The translations under genes and the position numbers were made by a program. The notes beneath the pieces were generated by a model that searched no databases, was not told the DNA's origin, and saw nothing but the letters and a program-made list of their open reading frames with translations. A stretch of 5,637 nt of DNA from JBOHER01 sp050701115 (GTDB lineage Bacteria > Actinomycetota > Actinomycetes > Mycobacteriales > Pseudonocardiaceae), in assembly GCA_050701115.1 (NCBI GenBank), contig JBOHER010000382.1, positions 1-5,637 on the forward strand. The letters run 5' to 3'. Below are positions 1 to 5,043 of this stretch, piece after piece. Numbering within the stretch: the stretch's first letter is position 1; each line of letters opens with the position of its first letter.

Positions 1-141
1 GATCACGAACTGGCCGAAGGCCCCGCGGTGTGGGCGAACTACCCCGATCCGTTCGGCACCTGGCATGCCGAACCCTGCGAGGACACCGACGTGCCCGAAG
101 GCCGCGCCGACGCGACCGCAACCCGAAGGGACAACCCATGA
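1..141 (+). CDS. C-terminal end of a COG0523/CobW-type GTPase, Mrf-like (5' end outside window)
   Basis: Only the last 46 codons are present, in frame from base 1 to the TGA at 139-141. The visible residues hold a short motif, WANYPDPFGTWHAEPC, which fits the C-terminal end of COG0523 metal-handling GTPases. From memory it resembles the end of mycobacterial Rv0106/Mrf, which reads roughly YVDPFGDWHDDPC. The same motif (VWRNYDDPFPAW) ends the second GTPase of this operon, so the two are paralogues. COG0523 proteins are cytosolic GTPases used in metal trafficking. The mycobacterial member Mrf promotes ribosome hibernation under zinc starvation. The stop overlaps the next start (ATGA, 138-141), implying translational coupling to the L31 gene. 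The GTPase domain itself is not visible, so the Mrf assignment rests on a short tail and the neighbours. Confidence 0.8.
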   Translation, partial: DHELAEGPAVWANYPDPFGTWHAEPCEDTDVPEGRADATATRRDNP

Positions 142-401
142 AACCTGGTATCCATCCCAGCTACGGCCCGGTCGTGTTCAAGGACTCCTCGACCGGGGAC
201 GCTTTCCTCACCCGGTCGACCGCGACCTCGCAACGGTCCATCGAATGGAGCGACGGGAACACCTACCCGTTGATCCTGGTCGACGTCAGCTCGGCGTCGC
301 ACCCGTTCTGGGCCGGCGCGAAACGGATCATGGACACCGCTGGCCAGGTGGAGAAGTTCCACCGGCGCTACGGCCGACGCACGAGCGGAGAGTCGCACTG
401 A
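138..401 (+). CDS. rpmE2: 50S ribosomal protein L31 type B, zinc-independent form
   Basis: The product has 87 residues and is a clear type B L31. It starts MKPGIHPSYGPVVFKD, continues with FLTRSTATS and DGNTYPLILVDVSS, and has SHPFWAG before an (A)KRIMDTAG..VEKFHRRYG end. It contains no cysteine, so it lacks the zinc ribbon of the housekeeping L31 and cannot bind structural zinc that way. In bacteria with both forms, the cysteine-free paralogue is made when zinc is scarce and replaces the zinc form on the large subunit, freeing zinc. The start ATG at 138 has a good Shine-Dalgarno, GAAGGG (125-130), 7 nt upstream. It overlaps the preceding GTPase stop, and its own TGA overlaps the rpmF start (TGATG, 399-403). 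An in-frame upstream extension from about position 30 runs inside the GTPase gene and is not L31-like. Confidence 0.95.
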   Translation: MKPGIHPSYGPVVFKDSSTGDAFLTRSTATSQRSIEWSDGNTYPLILVDVSSASHPFWAGAKRIMDTAGQVEKFHRRYGRRTSGESH

Positions 402-565
402 TGGCCGTCCCCAAGCGCAAGATGTCCCGGGCGAACACCCGCTCCCGTCGCGCCCAGTGGAAGGCGGCGGTGCCCGACCTGGTGCCCATCACGGTGGAAG
501 GCGAGCACCAGCTGGTGCCACGCAGGCTGGTGAAGTACTACCAGACCCTGGGTCGCGGGCGGTGA
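401..565 (+). CDS. rpmF: 50S ribosomal protein L32, cysteine-free form
   Basis: This 54-residue basic protein has the invariant L32 N-terminus MAVPKRKMSRANTRSRRAQWKA, followed by VPDLVPITVEGEHQLVPRRLVKYYQ. The region that carries the four zinc-binding cysteines in C+ L32 proteins has none here, so this is the zinc-independent type. It is a large-subunit component near the peptidyltransferase region. GGAG at 387-390 lies 10 nt before the ATG. The start overlaps the rpmE2 stop and the stop overlaps the GTG of the next gene (GTGA, 562-565), so it sits inside a coupled operon. Co-location with a type B L31 and COG0523 GTPases supports expression under zinc limitation. Whether the genome also has a C+ copy cannot be seen. 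Confidence 0.94.
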   Translation: MAVPKRKMSRANTRSRRAQWKAAVPDLVPITVEGEHQLVPRRLVKYYQTLGRGR

Positions 566-1724
566 CTGCACGAGCGCCTCTGCCGGTGACGGTGCTCTCC
601 GGGTTTCTGGGTGCGGGCAAGACGACGCTGCTCAACCAGATCCTGCGCAACCGGGCGGGCCCGAAGTCGCAGTGATCGTCAACGACATGAGTGAGATTAA
701 CATCGACGCATCGCTGGTGCGGGATGGAGCCAGCCTGTCCCGCACCGAGGAGCGTCTGGCGGAGATGACCAACGGCCACATTTGCGGCACCTTGCGCGAC
801 GACCTGCTCAAGGAGGTCGACCGGCTGTGCAAGTCGGGAGCATTCGACTACCTGCTCATCGAGTCGAGCGGCATCTCCGAACCGATGCCGGTGGCCGCGA
901 CGTTCGCGTTCGCCGGCGACGATGGCGCCACCCTGCTCGATGGTGCGCTGCTGGACACCATGGTGACCGTGGTGGACGCGCTGAACTTGGGCCACGAGCT
1001 CGCGACGGCGGACGCGCTGACCAACCGGGCACTCGACCAGTACGAGGGCGACGAGCGGACGGTCGCGGATCTGCTGATCGACCAGATCGAGTTCGCCGAT
1101 GTGTTGCTGCTCAACAAGTCGGATCTGGTGGACGAAGCGACCCTGGACACGCTACGGGCGACATTGCTTCGGCTGAACCCGATGGCCAAGGTGATCACCA
1201 CCAGCCACGGCAAGGTCGACCCGTCCGAACTGCTCGGGACCAGGCTGTTCGATCTGCAGCGGGCGCAGCAAGCCCCCGGCTGGGTGGACGAACTCAACGG
1301 GGACCACGTCCCGGAAACCGAGGAGTACGGGGTTTCCAGCCTGGTGTTCCGGGCCAAACGCCTGTTTCACCCGGAGCGGCTCTGGCAGTTCGTCACCGAA
1401 CAGATGGACTCCGGTGCGTTCGGCACCGTGCTGCGGTCCAAGGGGTTCTTCACCCCGGCCAGCCGGATCGAGGTGACCGGACTGTGGTCGCAGGCGGGTG
1501 CGGTGGCGCAGTTCGAACCGCAGGGATCACGCGTGGGCGACACGGACCGGCAGGAGCTGGTCTTCATCGGAACCGAGCTCAAGACCGCGGCCCTGTGCGC
1601 CGCGTTGGAGCGGTGCCTGCTGACCGACGACGAAGAAGCATCAGGCCTTGCGGTGTGGCGGAACTACGACGACCCGTTTCCCGCGTGGGAGGTCTGCCTC
1701 ACCGCCGCGGCTCACGCGCACTGA
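562..1724 (+). pseudogene. COG0523/CobW-family metal-trafficking GTPase, split by a -1 frameshift
   Basis: Frame one starts at GTG 562, overlapping the rpmF stop. It encodes the P-loop (SGFLGAGKTTLLN, residues 13-25), then hits TGA at 673-675. The rest of the protein lies uninterrupted in the -1 frame from about 660 to TGA 1722-1724. Joined at 657-663 the product is about 387 residues and reads smoothly (NRAGPEVAVIVNDM). It shows the switch region, ESSGISEP (101-108), the guanine-specificity motif NKSD (185-188), and a C-terminal domain with TEEYGVSSLVFRA, KGFF, RQELVFIG and VWRNYDDPFPAW. The family CxCC metal motif is replaced by HICG (73-76). By context it should serve the zinc-starvation response with the cysteine-free L31/L32. 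The stretch between FEPQG and RQELVFIG looks short compared with longer relatives recalled from memory. One missing C (real mutation or sequence error) explains the break. Programmed frameshifting is possible but less likely. Without the join, two non-functional pieces result. Confidence 0.85.
657..675 (+). other. -1 frameshift site with slippery-type heptamer and zero-frame stop
   Basis: The zero-frame codons are gcg ggc ccg aag tcg cag TGA. Bases 657-663 (G GGC CCG) match the X XXY YYZ heptamer pattern in the correct register. A slip back by one base gives ...A-G-P-E-V-A-V-I-V, which restores the family sequence with no extra or missing residue. The zero-frame stop is at 673-675. I see no convincing downstream stem-loop or upstream stimulatory Shine-Dalgarno. 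G/C-only codons are poor slip sites. A lost C in a run of four C is the simpler explanation. Confidence 0.5.
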
Positions 1725-1734
1725 CCGCCTGCAC

Positions 1735-1763
1735 GGTGGCTGCGGGCGGACCCCGCAGCCACC
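1735..1763. terminator. Perfect 12-bp inverted repeat, likely bidirectional terminator
   Basis: The arms GGTGGCTGCGGG (1735-1746) and CCCGCAGCCACC (1752-1763) pair perfectly around a 5-base loop (cggac). The hairpin begins 10 bases after the GTPase stop and ends 13 bases before the stop of the convergent hrp1-like gene, exactly where a shared terminator is expected. No U-rich tail follows on either strand, which is common for high-GC actinobacterial terminators, so termination may be hairpin-only or partly factor dependent. Confidence 0.75.
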
Positions 1764-1776
1764 TCCCGATCCCTCG

Positions 1777-2196
1777 TCAGGTGGAGGCGGTCACCCGCTC
1801 CACCATGTGGCCGACCTGGTCGTCGGTCAGGTTCCGGCCGAGGTCGGCCTCGCTGATCATCCCGACCAGACGGTGGTCCTCGATGACCGGCAGCCGCCGG
1901 ATCTGGTGTTCCTCCATCATCCGCAACACCTCACGAGCATCGGCGTCCGCCGACACCGTGCGCGGTGTTCCCTGGGCCAGGTCGGACGCGGTCATCGACG
2001 CGGGGTCGCCGCCTTCCGCCAGGCACTTGATCACGATGTCCCGGTCGGTGATCATGCCCTTGAGCCGATCGTCCTCGCCGCAGATGGGCAGCGCACCGAC
2101 ATCGAGATCACGCATCATCCGTGCCGCCGTCTGCAGCGTCTCGCGTTCACCGACGCACTGTGCACCGCTGTGCATGATTTCTCGCGCCGTCGTCAT
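1777..2196 (-). CDS. Hrp1-like protein with two CBS domains
   Basis: The 139-residue product consists almost entirely of two CBS motifs. The first spans about residues 8-60 (MHSGAQCVGERETL.., VGALPICGEDDRLKGMITDRDIVIK). The second spans about 72-130 (TVSADADAREVLRMMEEHQIRRLPVIEDHRLVGMISEADLGRNL). Length and sequence match the mycobacterial hypoxic response protein 1 (Rv2626c, about 143 residues), including cysteines at 14 and 39 that I recall as disulfide-forming there. Hrp1 is strongly induced by the dormancy regulator DosR in M. tuberculosis, but its biochemical role is not settled. CBS pairs in general sense adenine nucleotides. The start ATG has a strong Shine-Dalgarno, GAGGAG (complement of 2205-2210), 8 nt upstream. 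The protein is cytosolic by sequence, with no signal peptide or membrane segment. It converges on the GTPase operon across the hairpin and diverges from ogt. I found no DosR box upstream. Confidence 0.9.
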   Translation of the reverse strand: MTTAREIMHSGAQCVGERETLQTAARMMRDLDVGALPICGEDDRLKGMITDRDIVIKCLAEGGDPASMTASDLAQGTPRTVSADADAREVLRMMEEHQIRRLPVIEDHRLVGMISEADLGRNLTDDQVGHMVERVTAST

Positions 2197-2394
2197 AGTG
2201 GTGTCTCCTCGCCATCAACGGGCGCGCCTTGGCGGGTCACGAGGCGCACCCTTGAGCAGTGGGCCCGCGTCAATCAGTCTGCGCCGATTCGCAGGAACCG
2301 GCAGGGCGAACCAACCAGTCGACTGACACGGGTTACCCCGGTAGCTGACTGTCGGTCCCCCGGCGCACAATGAGTCTCGTGCGAAAGTCGGGCT
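2197..2394. other. Divergent intergenic region between hrp1-like gene and ogt
   Basis: These 198 bases hold the promoters of both flanking genes, but no strong sigma-70-type pair is evident. For ogt, CTGACT (2345-2350) and CACAAT (2366-2371), 15 bp apart, are a weak possibility. Short dyads are visible: a perfect palindrome CAGTCGACTG (2316-2325), CGGG-ttac-CCCG (2329-2340), and CTGCG/CGCAG arms at 2279-2283 and 2290-2294. The first two sit close together, as operator half-sites would, but no regulator can be assigned. No small ORF with a convincing ribosome site was seen. Confidence 0.45.
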
Positions 2395-2952
2395 ATGACC
2401 CAAGACGATGAGCTTGCCGTTGCCGGCCTGGACTCCCCGGTCGGCCGGCTGAGTGTCGCGGTGAGCCGGCTCGGTCTCGCCGAGGTCAGCTGGGGCAGCC
2501 CGCGCGGGCTCGCGGCACGATCGGGCGTGCCGGAGGTTACCGACCCCGACCGGACCGGACCGGTCATCAGTCAACTCGGCGAGTACTTCCGGGGTACCCG
2601 CCGGTGGTTCGACCTCGCCCTGGATTGGCGGCACACCACGCGAATCCAGCACGCCGTGCTGCGCACCCTGTACGAACAGGTCGGCTACGGCCGGGCGATC
2701 ACCTACGGCCAACTGGCCGAGCTCAGCGGAACCGGTGTGCCCGCTCGCGCGATCGGCGTGATCATGGGTCGCAACCCGCTCCCGATCGTGGTGCCGTGCC
2801 ACCGCGTGCTGGCCCACGACGGCCTCGGCGGGTACAGCGGAGGTTCCGGATCCGACGGACTCGAGGTCAAGCGGTGGCTGCTCACCATGGAGGGCGTGCT
2901 GCCACCCACCCTGGACTGGAATGCCGAGCAGCTCACCGCTGAGCCGAACTAG
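2395..2952 (+). CDS. ogt: Methylated-DNA--protein-cysteine S-methyltransferase (O6-alkylguanine-DNA alkyltransferase)
   Basis: The enzyme repairs O6-alkylguanine in DNA by transferring the alkyl group irreversibly to its own cysteine. The 185-residue protein has an N-terminal ribonuclease-like domain (LDSPVGRLSVAVSRLGLAEVSW, from residue 12) and the C-terminal catalytic domain from about residue 84. The latter shows AITYGQLAEL, the arginine-finger helix ARAIGVIMGRNPLP, the active-site motif PCHRV with Cys135, then GLGGYSGG and LEVKRWLL. All key residues are present and the length is usual for Ogt. It lacks the N-terminal zinc/AraC module of Ada and is therefore an Ogt rather than Ada protein. 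The ATG at 2395 gives the normal N-terminus. Its ribosome site is weak (GAAAG, 2382-2386), so translation may be modest. It is a single gene, divergent from the hrp1-like gene and convergent with the oxidoreductase 7 bases away. Confidence 0.96.
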   Translation: MTQDDELAVAGLDSPVGRLSVAVSRLGLAEVSWGSPRGLAARSGVPEVTDPDRTGPVISQLGEYFRGTRRWFDLALDWRHTTRIQHAVLRTLYEQVGYGRAITYGQLAELSGTGVPARAIGVIMGRNPLPIVVPCHRVLAHDGLGGYSGGSGSDGLEVKRWLLTMEGVLPPTLDWNAEQLTAEPN

Positions 2953-2966
2953 CCCTGAACTAGCCC
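2946..2966. repeat. Two-copy tandem repeat (period 11) at a convergent gene junction
   Basis: GAACTAGCCC occurs at 2946-2955 and again at 2957-2966. Each copy contains CTAG, which supplies a TAG stop on either strand. The first copy holds the ogt stop (2950-2952) and the second the stop of the convergent oxidoreductase gene (2960-2962 on the - strand). It looks like a small local duplication that separates two otherwise abutting gene ends. There is no hairpin terminator of note in this gap. Confidence 0.7.
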
Positions 2967-3988
2967 AGCACCACCTCGGCAGCCGCACGCAGCAGTGCGG
3001 CATCTCCCCGCAACAGCAGCGTGGTCACGCAGGTCTCCCGCCACTTGGCGAGCTCGTCCCGGATCTTCGCGGCCGGGCCGATCAGCGCGATGTCCTCGAC
3101 AAGCTGGGTGGGAATCGCAGCGGTGGCTTCGTTCTTACGGCCGGCCAGGTAGAGCTCCTGAACCTTGTCCGCGACGGCCTCGTAACCCATTCTGGCGAAC
3201 ACGTCGCGATGGAAGTTGACCTGCTTGGCGCCCATGCCGCCGATGTAGAGCGCAAGGGATGGGCGAATGAGGTCGGCGCACTGCTCGACGTCGTCATGCA
3301 CGATCATCGGCACCGACGCCGCAACCTCGAAGGCGTCAGCAGGGTGGCGGGCTCCTGGTCGAGCGAATCCCTCGGCGAGCGCGGCGCGGTAGAAGTCGTC
3401 GGTCTTGGGTGAGAAGAAAAGCGGCAACCATCCGTCGGCGATTTCGGCCGAGAGTGCCACATTCTTCGGCCCTTCGGCCGCGAGGTAGATCGGGATGTCG
3501 GGCCGCAATGGGTGCACCGTCGATTTGAGCGGTTTACCGAGCCCGGCGCCCCCGGGGTAGGGCAACTGGAAGAACCGGCCGTCGTAACTGACCGGCTCGT
3601 CCCGCGCGATCACCCGCCGGACGATGTCGAAGTATTCCCTAGTGCGCGCCAGCGGTTTCGGATACGGCTGGCCGTACCAGCCCTCGACGACCTGCGGGCC
3701 GGACGCGCCGAGACCGAGGATGAAACGGCCGCCAGAAAGGTGGTCGATGGTCATCGCGCTCATCGCGGTTGCGACCGGGGTGCGGGCGGACATCTGCACG
3801 ATGTTGGTGCCCAGGTTGATCCGCGAGGTGGACGCGCCCCACCAGGCCAGCGGTGACAGCGCATCGGAACCGTAGCCCTCGGCCGTCCAGACCGAGTCGA
3901 AGCCGAGCCGTTCGGCCTCCATGATCGCTTCCAACGCCCCGCTCGGCGGGCCCGCCGACCAGTACCCGATGTGGTAGCCCAGCTTCAC
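2960..3988 (-). CDS. LLM-class (luciferase-like) F420-dependent oxidoreductase, Rv3520c-like
   Basis: The product is a 342-residue TIM-barrel oxidoreductase of the bacterial luciferase-like superfamily. The order of motifs is VKLGYHIGYWSAG at the start, SVWTAEGYGSDALSPLAWWGA (residues 32-52), TIDHLSGGRFILGLGASGPQVVEGWYGQ (about 80-107), then AEGPKNVALSAEIADGWLPLFFSP and ALYIGGMGAKQVNFH. These match mycobacterial Rv3520c-type proteins, annotated as F420-dependent. The substrate is unknown, and F420 versus FMN use cannot be proved from sequence. I chose GTG 3988 because AAAGGAG (complement of 3994-4000) sits about 5 nt before it and relatives begin MKLG..GYW. An ATG at 4009, adding seven residues, overlaps the upstream oxygenase stop (ATGA) but has no ribosome site. 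The gene follows the oxygenase remnant and was probably co-transcribed with it. Confidence 0.92.
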   Translation of the reverse strand: MKLGYHIGYWSAGPPSGALEAIMEAERLGFDSVWTAEGYGSDALSPLAWWGASTSRINLGTNIVQMSARTPVATAMSAMTIDHLSGGRFILGLGASGPQVVEGWYGQPYPKPLARTREYFDIVRRVIARDEPVSYDGRFFQLPYPGGAGLGKPLKSTVHPLRPDIPIYLAAEGPKNVALSAEIADGWLPLFFSPKTDDFYRAALAEGFARPGARHPADAFEVAASVPMIVHDDVEQCADLIRPSLALYIGGMGAKQVNFHRDVFARMGYEAVADKVQELYLAGRKNEATAAIPTQLVEDIALIGPAAKIRDELAKWRETCVTTLLLRGDAALLRAAAEVVLG

Positions 3989-3993
3989 GCGAT

Positions 3994-4000
3994 CTCCTTT
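3994..4000 (-). promoter_or_regulatory. Strong ribosome binding site deciding the LLM oxidoreductase start
   Basis: On the - strand this reads AAAGGAG, about 5 nt before GTG 3988. It lies inside the alternative longer frame from ATG 4009, where it would have no purpose, so it favours the shorter protein. Confidence 0.7.
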
Positions 4001-4005
4001 GACCG

Positions 4006-4956
4006 TCATACCTTGGGGGCATAGTGCTTCGGATTCCCGCGCTCAGCAAGAGGCGGCGGATTCCGTGCCGGGGTCTCCACCAGCCCAGCGTCAGCGGGAA
4101 TCGTTCCCCGAACGCGTTGCCACCCTACTCGGGCGCGCGGGTGGTACCGCCGCTCGAACGGGACCACGGTGAATATGAGGTTGATTACACATCCGACGAG
4201 GCGGTGCAGCCGGGCGTCCCACGCCGACCAGCGGCAGCCGAGCCGCTCGCGAACGGCTGGGTGATACATGCCCACGGTCAGCCAGACGAATCCAGGGGCG
4301 ATCATCGAGCGAATCGGCCGCCACAGCAGGTCCGGCAGCCAACCGGCGAGCGGCGGCTTGGGGATCGCGCCGATCTCGAGGACATCCCGGGTGGCCTTGT
4401 TGTCCTCGAGCACCTCCCGGCACATGTGGTCGTAGTAGGCCTGGAAGCTCTCCCACGTCTCGGGACCGGCCGCATGCTCATGTCGTAGAGCCGGTACCAC
4501 TGCACATGCTCGTCGAACATCCGCCGCCTTTCGGTGTCGGTGAGACCTCCCGCGGAGTACTCGGCGGTGTTCATGGCCACCAGAAAGAACGTCGCGTGCG
4601 CCCATTAGTAGGTATCGGGATCCAGCGCGTGATAGCGCCTGCCCTGCTTGTCGACGCCCTTGATGGTGTTGTGGTAGCCGCGAACCTGCAGCGCGGTCTG
4701 GCGCGCAAGAGGACCTTCGTAGACCGTGCCGCCGATGGGATACAACGAGCGGAACAGCCGCTGGAAGCGTTCGGTGAACAAGCGCGAGTGCTCCTCAACG
4801 CCTGCGCCGAGCTGAGGGTGCATGTTCTGCATCGACCCTGCCCAGCAGGAGCCCCCGCCAGTCGCCGAAGTACTTCCAGGTGAGCGAATCCGGCCCCAGC
4901 GGTTGCGGTGTGCTGTCGATGGCTTTCAGCTCAGCGGTTTCGTGCGCTCGTGTCAT
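4006..4956 (-). pseudogene. DUF2236 / MpaB-like oxygenase gene, broken by two frameshifts and a stop
   Basis: The gene starts at ATG 4956 (Shine-Dalgarno-like GAGAGG just upstream) and ends at TGA 4006-4008. The recognisable order is DSLTWKYFGDWRGLLLG, GSMQNMHPQLGAGVEEHSR, LFRSLYPIGGTVYEGP, GYHNTIKGVD, RRYHALDPDTY, WAHATFF, EHVQWYRLYDMSMRPVP, ETWESFQAYYDHMCREVLEDNK, and a C-terminal RYHPRARVGWQR. This is the DUF2236 family, which includes fungal MpaB and haem-binding latex-clearing oxygenases; most bacterial members have no known substrate. There are three lesions. At 4839-4842 about 8 bases are missing (a LeuTrpAla stretch expected between GLLLG and GSMQNM), shifting frame. At 4605-4607 a TAA replaces the second Tyr of the expected DPDTYYWAHATFF. 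At about 4462-4464 one C is missing between RPVP and ETWE. Repaired, it would encode about 319 residues. No intact product is possible, though the sequence is otherwise well preserved, so decay looks recent. Confidence 0.9.
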
Positions 4957-4984
4957 GGTGACCTCTCGTTTGGCGGCCTGCCAA

Positions 4985-5012
4985 CTGACCACGCCCGTTG
5001 TCAAGCTAGGAT
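4985..5012 (+). promoter_or_regulatory. Possible promoter of the tetR gene
   Basis: TAGGAT (5007-5012) fits a TAnnnT -10 element, with CTGACC (4985-4990) 16 bases upstream as a weak -35. Initiation near 5019 would leave about 25 nt before the start codon. It overlaps the opposing promoter, as in many autoregulated TetR loci. Confidence 0.4.
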
Positions 5013-5031
5013 CGTCAACGACTGTAGTCAA
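4996..5031. promoter_or_regulatory. Candidate TetR operator region with dyads and spaced GTCAA repeats
   Basis: Two dyads overlap the promoters: CGTTG/CAACG arms (4996-5000 and 5016-5020) and GACT-gt-AGTC (5020-5029). GTCAA occurs three times in the same direction (5000-5004, 5014-5018, 5027-5031), 14 and 13 bases apart. Part of the last repeat is the opposing -35 element. The location between a TetR gene and its divergent target is typical for an operator, but the arms are short and the exact site is inferred. Confidence 0.35.
5003..5031 (-). promoter_or_regulatory. Sigma-70-type promoter for the oxygenase-oxidoreductase unit
   Basis: On the - strand TTGACT (complement of 5026-5031) is followed after 17 bases by TAGCTT (complement of 5003-5008), close to TTGACA and TAnnnT consensus with ideal spacing. 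A transcript would start near 4996, leaving a leader of about 40 nt before ATG 4956. It lies between divergent genes and overlaps the TetR leader, so the regulator could block it. Confidence 0.6.
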
Positions 5032-5043
5032 GTAAGGAGCGTC

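Noticed and set aside
562..675. The 37-codon peptide GTG 562 to TGA 675 as a separate small gene
   Set aside because: It is the P-loop N-terminus of the GTPase and continues in family sequence in the -1 frame, so it is a fragment of the same gene.
2279..2294. CTGCG/CGCAG hairpin as a terminator
   Set aside because: Only 5 bp, located in the middle of a divergent promoter region where no transcript needs to end.
782..2326. A 514-codon open frame on the + strand
   Set aside because: It is the third frame over the GTPase gene and antisense to the hrp1-like gene. The product is Arg/Gly/Pro-rich low-complexity text typical of a high-GC shadow frame, with no family match.
2350..2362. Possible DosR box upstream of the hrp1-like gene (coding-strand GGGACCGACAGTC)
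   Set aside because: The half-sites are spaced one base too far apart and the right half lacks the CCC. Too poor a match to call.
2215..3003. A 262-codon - strand frame antisense to ogt
   Set aside because: The ogt frame has all catalytic motifs; the antisense frame has none.
2921..3412. Open + strand frames over the oxidoreductase gene
   Set aside because: They are antisense to a well-matched LLM protein and have no recognisable domains or ribosome sites.
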